From NCBI GenBank assembly GCA_023435895.1, contig JAEZLH010000028.1, forward strand, positions 124,001-188,000: 64,000 nt of DNA. Reading direction: 5' to 3'. Positions 24,424 through 31,199 of this stretch are shown piece by piece. Each line of letters starts with the position of its first letter. The first letter of the stretch is position 1. A program made the position numbers and the translations under genes. The notes beneath the pieces are model-generated. The model ran no database searches and was not told where the DNA came from. It saw nothing but the letters and a program-made list of their open reading frames with translations. The stretch comes from Bacillota bacterium (GTDB taxonomy: Bacteria > Bacillota > Clostridia > Lachnospirales > Lachnospiraceae).

Positions 24424-25109
24424 TATTCTGCACCCCCAAATTTATATCCTGCCTTTTTTACAGTTATAATATATTTGGGTTGTCTACTATCCTCTTCGAT
24501 TTTTTTTCTTATATTCTTGATATGGACATCAATGGTTCTGTCTGAGCCTTCATAACTAATATCAAATGCCTGTTCAATTAATTGTTCTCTGGTTACTACA
24601 CGCCCTTTATTTTTTGCTATATTATATAAAATATCAAATTCATTTGGGGTTAGTGATATTACTCTATCCTCATATTTTACAATCCTTTTATCATAATCTA
24701 TGGTTAATAAACCATCAGCTGAAGTATAAATTGTGGATTGTGTTGTTTCTATTCTACGAAATAGTGAATTAACACGTGCAGTTAATTCTCTGGGACTACA
24801 GGGCTTCGTTATATATTCATCTGCCCCGGAATTTAATCCCTCTATTTTATCATTAAGCGAAACTTTGGCGGTTAGCATAAATATATGGACATCTGAAATT
24901 CTCCTGAGAATTCTGCATACTTCTTCTCCTTCAATATCAGGTAAAAGTAAGTCCAGTATTACAAGCTTGAAATTTCTTTTTTGAAATAATTCAATTCCTT
25001 CCAACCCTTTTGTAGTACAAAACACTTGAAAGCCTTCCATTTCTAAATAAGCCTTGATCACATCAGATACTTTTATCTCATCCTCTATTACTAAAATTTC
25101 ATTTGCCAT
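24423..25109 (-). CDS. OmpR-family response regulator
   Basis: A 228-residue regulator: receiver with Asp53 in VILDLLLPDIEG and the KPCSPRELTARV segment, winged-helix domain about 130-228 (LTPNEFDILYNIAKNKGRVV, DRTIDVHIKNIRKKI). First gene of a three-gene operon with its kinase and the sigma-54 activator. It is the best candidate to bind the tandem CTTCAT boxes in front of rpoN, 16560 and 28873. Confidence 0.94.
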   Translation of the reverse strand: MANEILVIEDEIKVSDVIKAYLEMEGFQVFCTTKGLEGIELFQKRNFKLVILDLLLPDIEGEEVCRILRRISDVHIFMLTAKVSLNDKIEGLNSGADEYITKPCSPRELTARVNSLFRRIETTQSTIYTSADGLLTIDYDKRIVKYEDRVISLTPNEFDILYNIAKNKGRVVTREQLIEQAFDISYEGSDRTIDVHIKNIRKKIEEDSRQPKYIITVKKAGYKFGGAE

Positions 25110-25142
25110 CTAATTAACCATACCTTTCTTCAGAACCTGCAA

Positions 25143-25179
25143 AAGTATCGCCATGTATGTGGGTACCACGGCGATACTT
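25143..25179. terminator. terminator after the Met-rich gene at 25207
   Basis: AAGTATCGCC (25143-25152) pairs perfectly with GGCGATACTT (25170-25179), followed on the minus strand by TTTTGC. It separates the six-gene membrane operon from the regulator operon. Confidence 0.8.
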
Positions 25180-25206
25180 ATATAATAATTTAATAGCATT
25201 TATCCA

Positions 25207-25806
25207 TTACATCATCGGCATACTGCTCATGCTGCTACTATTACTGTTGGAATTGTTATTGTTCATATTATTATTCATGTTGTTATTGTTCATATTGTTA
25301 TTGGAGTTATTTTGCATACTATTCATGGAATTACTCATCTGATTTTGCATATTATTAATTTGTTGCTGCATCTGATTTAACTGCTGCTGTATTGAGTTTA
25401 AACCAGAATTGTCGTTCATACTTGGTTGCATGGAATATCCAGGCATTCCTTGCATACTCATTGAGGTTACACCATACTGTGTATTCATATTATTCATTGG
25501 ATTGCCAGTATATTTCGGCAGTGCAGTAAGGATTGCTGCACTTATGATGATTCCAATAAAAGAGAATACCGCCAACTTAATAAAACCACTATTTTTCATT
25601 TTTATTCCTCCTAGAATGTTATTATTTTTTACAGTTTGAAGACCTGTAGTTAAGTTTGTCCTTATTTTATCTGTGCTTACTTTTAGCTTATCCTTATTAT
25701 TCATTGCAGTATTGATTGCAGCCCATACTGCTAAACCAGAACCAAGAAAAAGAACTACCAACAAAATAAACGTATATAATTTTCCAATGGATCCTAATAT
25801 GTCCAT
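25207..25806 (-). CDS. two-helix Met/Asn/Gln-rich membrane protein with an internal in-frame start
   Basis: The full ORF is 199 residues: helix about 8-30, a 40-residue linker, a second helix about 77-94, and a tail rich in Met, Asn, Gln and Ser. GGAGGAG precedes the first ATG. A second perfect site (AGGAGG, 7 bases before ATG 25599 at codon 70) begins MKNSGFIKLAVFSFIGIIIS, which resembles the N-terminus of the separate protein at 20618. Either two products are made from one frame or two genes have fused by loss of a stop. The tail has a Gln-rich heptad-like stretch (QQQLNQMQQQINNMQNQM). Last gene of the operon. Confidence 0.75.
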   Translation of the reverse strand: MDILGSIGKLYTFILLVVLFLGSGLAVWAAINTAMNNKDKLKVSTDKIRTNLTTGLQTVKNNNILGGIKMKNSGFIKLAVFSFIGIIISAAILTALPKYTGNPMNNMNTQYGVTSMSMQGMPGYSMQPSMNDNSGLNSIQQQLNQMQQQINNMQNQMSNSMNSMQNNSNNNMNNNNMNNNMNNNNSNSNSSSMSSMPMM

Positions 25807-25851
25807 GTAACTCCTCCATACTACTGAATAATGCGTGTTCCGGTATGCTGC

Positions 25852-26229
25852 TTACTTAATCCAAACAATGGCTAAAATAATGGTTCCAAAGATAATCAAT
25901 GGTATGAAAGCAAATATGATAACTGTTGTTATGATACTTAGTGTTTTAATTCCGGAACTTTCTTTGTCATGATGCTGTGAGCTAACATTTGATTGACTTA
26001 ATGATGACTTACCGGAATTTGTTTTGTTTGAACTTGCATCCGAAGAACCCACCAAATCATAGATCGTAGTATTCTTTAAATGCATACTTGCCATATTGGC
26101 CATGCTTTCATTCATCATTGTGGCTAATTTTTCCTGTGGAGCCAGCCAAAGTGATATTAGTGTGATACCGGTAAAGCCCATGTATAGAATTGCCAATCTC
26201 CAAAAGTTTAATTTCTTTTTACCGAACAT
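25852..26229 (-). CDS. two-helix membrane protein, unknown
   Basis: A 125-residue protein: cationic start MFGKKKLNFWRL, helix about 9-28, an extracytoplasmic loop of about 65 residues rich in Ser, Met, Asn and His (SSQHHDKESSG), and a C-terminal helix (about 95-122). The ATG at 26229 is preferred, with AGGA 5 bases upstream, and it overlaps the previous gene by 11 bases. Part of the 28873-25207 operon. No family recognised. Confidence 0.7.
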   Translation of the reverse strand: MFGKKKLNFWRLAILYMGFTGITLISLWLAPQEKLATMMNESMANMASMHLKNTTIYDLVGSSDASSNKTNSGKSSLSQSNVSSQHHDKESSGIKTLSIITTVIIFAFIPLIIFGTIILAIVWIK

Positions 26230-26530
26230 TTTTATCCTCACTATTTCGCATTCTTAAAACAAGTCCGGCTATGATGCTCAATAAAACTAAGAAAGGAAAG
26301 GTTATCATGGTAAATGTCAGAATAATTTGTAAGGTTCTATTACTTTCTATATTCATCATAACTCCCATAATAGAAGTTTCCATTGCACCCATCATGCCTG
26401 ACATATATCTCATAACTTCATTATCTGACGGTCCTGGCTTTAATAGAGATATCATCGTCGCAGAGGCTAAGAAAAAGAAAAAACTAGCAAGAAACCAAAC
26501 AAACACTTTAAACCATGGCTTTTGTAACAT
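26219..26530 (-). CDS. two-helix membrane protein, unknown
   Basis: A 103-residue protein: MLQKPWFKVFVWFLASFFFF begins the first helix (about 6-28), then an outside loop with RYMSGMMGAMETSIMGVMMN rich in Met, and a second helix (about 67-93). GGGG lies 9 bases before the ATG at 26530; an ATG two codons earlier is possible. The Lys-Pro-Trp start recalls the NNPWLKL start of 20618. Function unknown; same operon. Confidence 0.7.
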   Translation of the reverse strand: MLQKPWFKVFVWFLASFFFFLASATMISLLKPGPSDNEVMRYMSGMMGAMETSIMGVMMNIESNRTLQIILTFTMITFPFLVLLSIIAGLVLRMRNSEDKNVR

Positions 26531-26536
26531 TTTCAT

Positions 26537-27022
26537 TCACCCCTTTCCTATCTTACTTCCTTCCTGTTTCTTCTTAGGCCACAACAGAATGTGTGTTTTC
26601 TTGTATATATGCCATATCACACTAACAAGCGCCAAGTATGATATATACTCATGTATCATTAAAGCAAATGCAACTGCCTTCATATTAAATTCCATGCAGA
26701 TCCAGATTAAGGCACCACTTAGAATGAGAAGTAAGGTTACTATGAAATTAAATAATTGGTATCCGCCTCTACCGATGATGAACCACGGGAGAGGCCTATT
26801 ATCCTTTTTTATTTTACGAATCACTTCATATGCAACTGAAATAAATGTGATCAATACAAAGAGCGCTGCATTAATCCTATGAATTTTGTCTGCTAATATA
26901 AAGTTAAAATTCAAAATCCAGCCAAAATCTGCACTTATCATGGCGAAACCACTGATCGCAAGTAATGCCCATATAATTGCATATATCCAATGTATTACTA
27001 AATCAAATCTCACATTTTTCAT
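26537..27022 (-). CDS. four-helix b-type cytochrome-like membrane protein
   Basis: A 161-residue protein with four hydrophobic helices and histidines in the right places for haem b: His11 (start of helix 1), His48 (helix 2), His124 and His138 (helices 3-4). The layout and the start FDLVIHWIYAIIWALLAISG resemble formate dehydrogenase gamma / cytochrome b561-type subunits. It could carry electrons across the membrane in the membrane-protein operon. Only haem ligation is suggested by the sequence; the partner is unknown. Confidence 0.7.
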   Translation of the reverse strand: MKNVRFDLVIHWIYAIIWALLAISGFAMISADFGWILNFNFILADKIHRINAALFVLITFISVAYEVIRKIKKDNRPLPWFIIGRGGYQLFNFIVTLLLILSGALIWICMEFNMKAVAFALMIHEYISYLALVSVIWHIYKKTHILLWPKKKQEGSKIGKG

Positions 27023-27033
27023 TATTTTACCTC

Positions 27034-27735
27034 TTATTCATTCATATTAGAAACCTTATCACTTCCACAGTACGGGCAGCATTTCCAGCCTTCCTTCACT
27101 TTTGCTTTACAATCCGGACACTCTTTTGACTCAGCTTGTAACATATCATTTTCTTTTGGAGATGGAACATTTGTGTAATTCTCTTTGAAATACATGATTA
27201 TCACATATCCCAAGACGATAATAAATATGATAATTAACACTTTCAACAGAAAGGACGCTAGTGAAGTGAAGCCAAATGAAGCTCCCAGAAACATATTAGA
27301 AGAACTTGAATCCATACCCTCTCCACCTAAACCCGTCAGTATTCTTTTTAAAAAATTAAATGCTAATAATAACACAACTACTGATCCGCTTATAATAAGT
27401 GTATTTTTAATAAAAGAGTCTTCTTTTATCAATGAAAAACGCTCTTTCTGTCCCCTTTCAGAGGGTTTCGCTATCGCTCTGAAGAGCCATACAATAACTC
27501 CAATCAGTAATGCTATAATTACTAATTTGATCAATAACTCAATCACATTTCCCAACATATTATTTAACGAATAACCGGAACCCATCATTGAACCTTCTTC
27601 CATGGAAGAACTTCCTGAACCAAACATGATATTGAACGCAAATCCAAAGGCTAATACTCCTAACACTATTACAACAACCGTTTTGATTAAGGGATCACTT
27701 TTCACCTTTTCCCACACCTTCATCACTCCTTCCAT
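27034..27735 (-). CDS. four-helix membrane protein, internally duplicated, with C-terminal zinc ribbon
   Basis: A 233-residue protein built from two copies of the helix-loop-helix unit seen singly in 18269 and 21016. Unit 1: helix about 19-34, loop GSSSMEEGSMMGSGYSLNN, helix about 62-86. Unit 2: helix about 109-126, loop GGEGMDSSSSNMFLGASFG, helix about 157-182. A zinc ribbon (CPDCKAKVKEGWKCCPYCG) ends it. The start is uncertain: the first ATG lacks a site, and ATG or GTG codons at 27723 and 27717 follow an AAGGAG. Function unknown. Confidence 0.78.
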   Translation of the reverse strand: MEGVMKVWEKVKSDPLIKTVVVIVLGVLAFGFAFNIMFGSGSSSMEEGSMMGSGYSLNNMLGNVIELLIKLVIIALLIGVIVWLFRAIAKPSERGQKERFSLIKEDSFIKNTLIISGSVVVLLLAFNFLKRILTGLGGEGMDSSSSNMFLGASFGFTSLASFLLKVLIIIFIIVLGYVIIMYFKENYTNVPSPKENDMLQAESKECPDCKAKVKEGWKCCPYCGSDKVSNMNE

Positions 27736-27751
27736 ACTTTATCACAGCGAT

Positions 27752-28873
27752 TTATTGTTGGATGGTTTTATTACTAGGCTTAAATAGACCTAATATCGCA
27801 CCGATAAATCCAATAATAAATATAACAACAAATGCTCCCAATGCAATGGTCACAATATTATTAACACTGAAACCATTCCCAGCCGACATATTCATATTGC
27901 CCATGCCATTGGTATTCTGGTTTTGCTGTGATTGGGCGTATGCATTTTGAGCTAATGTTCCCAGTTTAACTGATTGTGAAAGTAGATTATTATTTAGTTC
28001 ATTAAGATCAACGACGCCTCGTGCTATTGTATAAATACTGTCATGTAAGTTTTTCATTCGCGCTGTATCATACACCACGCCGTTTGCATCCACATACGGG
28101 TTAACATTAATTAGTTCCACTGCCTCATTGATATAAGTAAATGCATTACTTAATTTGTTCTTTATTTCAATAGTTTTGTAATACTGGCTCATATAGTATT
28201 CCGTCTCATTACTCGTATCAATACTAGCTTCTTCTATCTGTTTCGCCACATCCTCCTGAAGTTGCTTTAATAGCTGCATTCCAACGGAAACTTTATACAA
28301 ACCTGAATGCAACTGTTGCATCTTATCAGCATTATAGGTTTTTCCCATGCTCATGCTTTGGTTCTGTGTAGATTGATCTGTTACAGCTCCATTGTAGACA
28401 TTCACTGTTGTACCAGACTTTGTGTCACCTGTGGTGTCGGTTTGGTTATTACTTTGTTGCGCTCCCGTTGACTGATTTGTCATCTGATCCCTCATGGAAG
28501 AACTTGTATCAGAATCAGAAGCATAAGGGTCTAGAGTCATTTTATCCAAGGCAGAATTTATTGTTTCATAAGCTTTATCAAGTGCTGCTTTATTTAGCAT
28601 CACCTGATTTATCTGGCTAACTTTATAGCCATTATCTACCTCCGACCTCTTATCCCCTCCTTTGTCATTTGCATCGCTTGTGTTATCTGCTTGCTCATTA
28701 CTTGATTTGTCTGTGTTGTTTGTTTCTTTTGTACCATTAGAAGCATTATTCATTCCGGCCATTCCATTTGAATTATTAATAATATTAAATCCCAGATATC
28801 CAACCCCACCAAGAATAATAATAATTAATATAAAAACTACCAGACCGCTTAAAAAGCTTCCTTTTTTCTTCAT
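27752..28873 (-). CDS. bitopic membrane protein with duplicated helical domain
   Basis: A 373-residue protein: helix about 10-30, a Ser/Asn/Asp/Thr-rich linker, helical extracytoplasmic domains, and a C-terminal helix (about 340-362). Two homologous segments are visible: AYETINSALDKMTLDPYA with LHSGLYKVSVGMQLLKQLQ, and AFTYINEAVELINVNPYVD with LHDSIYTIARGVVDLNELN. The first copy is split by a low-complexity insert. Perfect AAGGAGG site. First gene of the six-gene operon. No family recognised; probably a structural or sensing envelope protein. Confidence 0.75.
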   Translation of the reverse strand: MKKKGSFLSGLVVFILIIIILGGVGYLGFNIINNSNGMAGMNNASNGTKETNNTDKSSNEQADNTSDANDKGGDKRSEVDNGYKVSQINQVMLNKAALDKAYETINSALDKMTLDPYASDSDTSSSMRDQMTNQSTGAQQSNNQTDTTGDTKSGTTVNVYNGAVTDQSTQNQSMSMGKTYNADKMQQLHSGLYKVSVGMQLLKQLQEDVAKQIEEASIDTSNETEYYMSQYYKTIEIKNKLSNAFTYINEAVELINVNPYVDANGVVYDTARMKNLHDSIYTIARGVVDLNELNNNLLSQSVKLGTLAQNAYAQSQQNQNTNGMGNMNMSAGNGFSVNNIVTIALGAFVVIFIIGFIGAILGLFKPSNKTIQQ

Positions 28874-28917
28874 TTTAAAGCCTCCTTATGTTGTGTCTTC
28901 GACATTATATTAAGGTT

Positions 28918-28941
28918 TTAATATGAAGATTAGATAAAGAA
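28918..28941 (-). promoter_or_regulatory. CTTCAT-type box and promoter of the 28873 operon, copy 3
   Basis: The minus strand reads CTTTATCTAAT then CTTCATATTAA, an 11-bp direct repeat, followed by TATAAT 19 bases after the second element. The first unit is degenerate. The box overlaps where the -35 would be, as with PhoB/PmrA-type activators. Confidence 0.55.
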
Positions 28942-29002
28942 ATGCTCTTTTTTATATATTTTTGAATTTTTATGTCGATTAAACAAATTATCAATCAGTT
29001 AA

Positions 29003-29044
29003 AAAGTGCTGTTGCAAACAATGTTAGTTTTGCAACAGCACTTT
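29003..29044. terminator. terminator of the first BlaI/BlaR1 operon
   Basis: AAAGTGCTGTTGCAAA (29003-29018) pairs perfectly over 16 bases with TTTGCAACAGCACTTT (29029-29044), about 45 bases after the BlaR1-like stop. Confidence 0.88.
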
Positions 29045-29088
29045 GGTTTAGGTCTATATACGATTTAGGAAACGACTATTTTAATACT

Positions 29089-30561
29089 CTAATGTTTTTC
29101 AACCTTTTTTAGAACATAGTAATTTGGCTCCATGCCTCTTACCATTACATCTCCCGACATCCATTCCCAAAACATATACTTAGATCCGTTGATCTTTTTA
29201 ATAATATATTTTCCAATTGTCTTATCGTTGTGATGAATAATATATCCTTTCGTCCAGGTTAGCCAATCAACCGGAGTTGTTTCATCCGATGATGTATCAA
29301 CGCCAACTGGCTGTGTCATCTGACCATTAGGAAGTAGCGTCATACTCAGAAGGGTAAAACTTTCCTCACATGATGTTACATTAGGCCTAAAATCTTCAAT
29401 ATGTTTTACAAAATCAACTGTATCCCAAGTTCCAATCGCTTTTGGGTCATCGATAAAGGTATAGTTATCTCCGTCAATGATTAACGGTGTTGCTGTATCT
29501 TCCTTTGTGTCTGCTTTTGTTCTGTTCGCCCCTGTCAGAAAAGCTACTCCGATTATAATTAATACAGCAATTGCAATTATCGATAGCCGATACGAACCTT
29601 TTTTGAATATTTTAATCATTGTAATCCTCCTTTTAATTTTCGATTTATTATTTATGATACCTGCTACTGCTGGCAGGTATGGCACCTTTAATGAAATTTC
29701 CGCTAATTTAATAATGGTATAACCATAGCTTATTACTTCTTCCTCTCTTAAAACAGATAATGCAAGTGAATCACTGCATATTTCCCTATCTTCTCTCATT
29801 TTATGAAATCCATACCAGATCAGAGGGTTAAACCAGTAGATGATACTTAAAAAGCTTACCAGATAATTAACAAAGATATCTTTCCTCTTTATATGTGCTA
29901 ATTCATGCAGAAGAACGTACTTAAGGTTTATTAAATTACACTCCTCCAAAAATTTTTCAGGTATGATTATGAATGGTTTGGTAAACTTAAACACGCATGG
30001 AGTATGAACAAAGTCAGCTTCTACCAAATTAATATCCTTAGGTAGATTCATAAGCTTTTTACAATCGTCCATAATAGATAAAACATGTTGGTCTTTAATA
30101 CGGGGGCACTTTCTGATACGTCTCAAAAATAACATGTTGTTAATGAACATAATCAAACCAATACTACATACCCCTAATATCCATATAAACGGAATAATAT
30201 TTCTGACTAATATTATATTATCAAGTGATTTGTGCTCTGTTTTCTCTAATGATATTGAGGACACTTCACCGGTATTTTCCCTACCCCCTTCATCAATTTG
30301 TGGGGATGCAGATGGAATACTCATCAAACTACCTTCCTCAGTAGATACATTAGAAGGTACATAATTATAAACACTTAAATTACTTGATGGTGTAAATGGC
30401 AGCAATAAGCGCAAAATCAATATAAACCAAATTGCATATTGGAATTTGACACCTATCCTGTCTTTTACTATTATCTTGCTTAGAAGAATACAAACAACTA
30501 TAATGCTGCCCATGAATGATAACTGAACTATCTTCTCAAATAGTATTAAAAGTAACGTCAT
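29089..30561 (-). CDS. BlaR1/MecR1-like M56 metalloprotease sensor with non-PBP C-terminal domain
   Basis: A 490-residue membrane protease: helices about 12-32, 42-55 and 121-143, the zinc motif HELAH at 219-223 (LLHELAHIKRKD), a fourth helix about 325-343, and an extracytoplasmic C-terminus of about 145 residues. That domain (GTWDTVDFVKHIEDFRPNVT and later VDWLTWTKGYIIHH) has no SxxK/penicillin-binding motif and looks lipocalin-like. When activated, such proteases cleave or unseat the BlaI-type repressor. It overlaps blaI by 4 bases. Confidence 0.9.
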   Translation of the reverse strand: MTLLLILFEKIVQLSFMGSIIVVCILLSKIIVKDRIGVKFQYAIWFILILRLLLPFTPSSNLSVYNYVPSNVSTEEGSLMSIPSASPQIDEGGRENTGEVSSISLEKTEHKSLDNIILVRNIIPFIWILGVCSIGLIMFINNMLFLRRIRKCPRIKDQHVLSIMDDCKKLMNLPKDINLVEADFVHTPCVFKFTKPFIIIPEKFLEECNLINLKYVLLHELAHIKRKDIFVNYLVSFLSIIYWFNPLIWYGFHKMREDREICSDSLALSVLREEEVISYGYTIIKLAEISLKVPYLPAVAGIINNKSKIKRRITMIKIFKKGSYRLSIIAIAVLIIIGVAFLTGANRTKADTKEDTATPLIIDGDNYTFIDDPKAIGTWDTVDFVKHIEDFRPNVTSCEESFTLLSMTLLPNGQMTQPVGVDTSSDETTPVDWLTWTKGYIIHHNDKTIGKYIIKKINGSKYMFWEWMSGDVMVRGMEPNYYVLKKVEKH

Positions 30562-30938
30562 AGCTTGGGTTTCCTTTCATTGAGGATGGACTTTAGTTCC
30601 TCAATATCTTCTTTGGATAGGTTTTCTTCCTCAATAAAGTTAAGAAACATAGATTTTACAGAACCATTATAAACTCTATGCAAAAATGAGTTACTTTCTG
30701 TTTTTCTACACTCTTCTTCATTTAGTAAGGAATAATACTTATATTCCCTTCCGAATTGTTCAAATCCAATTATATTTTTATCAATCAACCGGCTAATTAA
30801 AGTCTTTACTGTTTTGGGTTTCCACTTCTGTCTATCTTTTAACTGTTCAATGACTTCTTGTGCAGTACAATTAGGATTCTTCCATATAATCTTCATTATT
30901 TCCCATTCAGAATCTGATATTTTTGATGCATTGCCCAT
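30558..30938 (-). CDS. BlaI/MecI/CopY-family repressor
   Basis: A 126-residue winged-helix repressor (SDSEWEIMKIIWKNPNCTAQ, then WKPKTVKTLISRLIDKNII) with a C-terminal dimerisation helix ending LSKEDIEELKSILNER. It overlaps the BlaR1-like gene (ATGA) and probably represses the promoter whose start region carries the 24-bp palindrome at 30956-30979. AAGGAGG precedes the start. Confidence 0.94.
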   Translation of the reverse strand: MGNASKISDSEWEIMKIIWKNPNCTAQEVIEQLKDRQKWKPKTVKTLISRLIDKNIIGFEQFGREYKYYSLLNEEECRKTESNSFLHRVYNGSVKSMFLNFIEEENLSKEDIEELKSILNERKPKL

Positions 30939-30955
30939 TTTATAGCCCTCCTTGT

Positions 30956-30979
30956 CATAGATTACATATGTAATCTATG
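30956..30979. promoter_or_regulatory. BlaI operator (perfect 24-bp palindrome)
   Basis: A 24-base perfect palindrome centred on TTACATATGTAA, containing the BlaI/MecI core TACA-NN-TGTA. It lies just downstream of the -10 element and covers the transcription start. Confidence 0.88.
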
Positions 30980-30984
30980 TAAAT

Positions 30985-31013
30985 ATCTTACTGCTCATGG
31001 ATATCTTTGTCAA
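30985..31013 (-). promoter_or_regulatory. sigma-A promoter of the first blaI-blaR1 operon
   Basis: On the minus strand TTGACA (31013-31008), a 17-base spacer and TAAGAT (30990-30985). Confidence 0.8.
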
Positions 31014-31063
31014 CCCTTAGTTATAAAATCTTCTTAAAAGGTATTATTGCTTATTGACATCAA

Positions 31064-31091
31064 AAAGGGAAGCGCTGCTACGCTTCCCTTT
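31064..31091. terminator. terminator of the second BlaI/BlaR1 operon
   Basis: AAAGGGAAGCG (31064-31074) pairs perfectly with CGCTTCCCTTT (31081-31091) around a 6-base loop, about 110 bases past the fusion gene. Confidence 0.85.
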
Positions 31092-31199
31092 AAAATACAA
31101 TAATGATAATTATCCATGCACACCATTGAGCCTCTCGCTTGGGACATAGACGTATTATTCTCTCAACCTATACTGCAGGTAATTCCTTAACCACTCCTA

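Noticed and set aside
26190..26882. A 230-codon plus-strand frame across two small membrane genes
   Set aside because: Runs antisense over genes with clear ribosome sites and helix patterns; no ribosome site of its own.
27185..27574. A 129-codon plus-strand frame inside the zinc-ribbon gene
   Set aside because: Antisense shadow of a well-supported gene with ribosome site and zinc ribbon.
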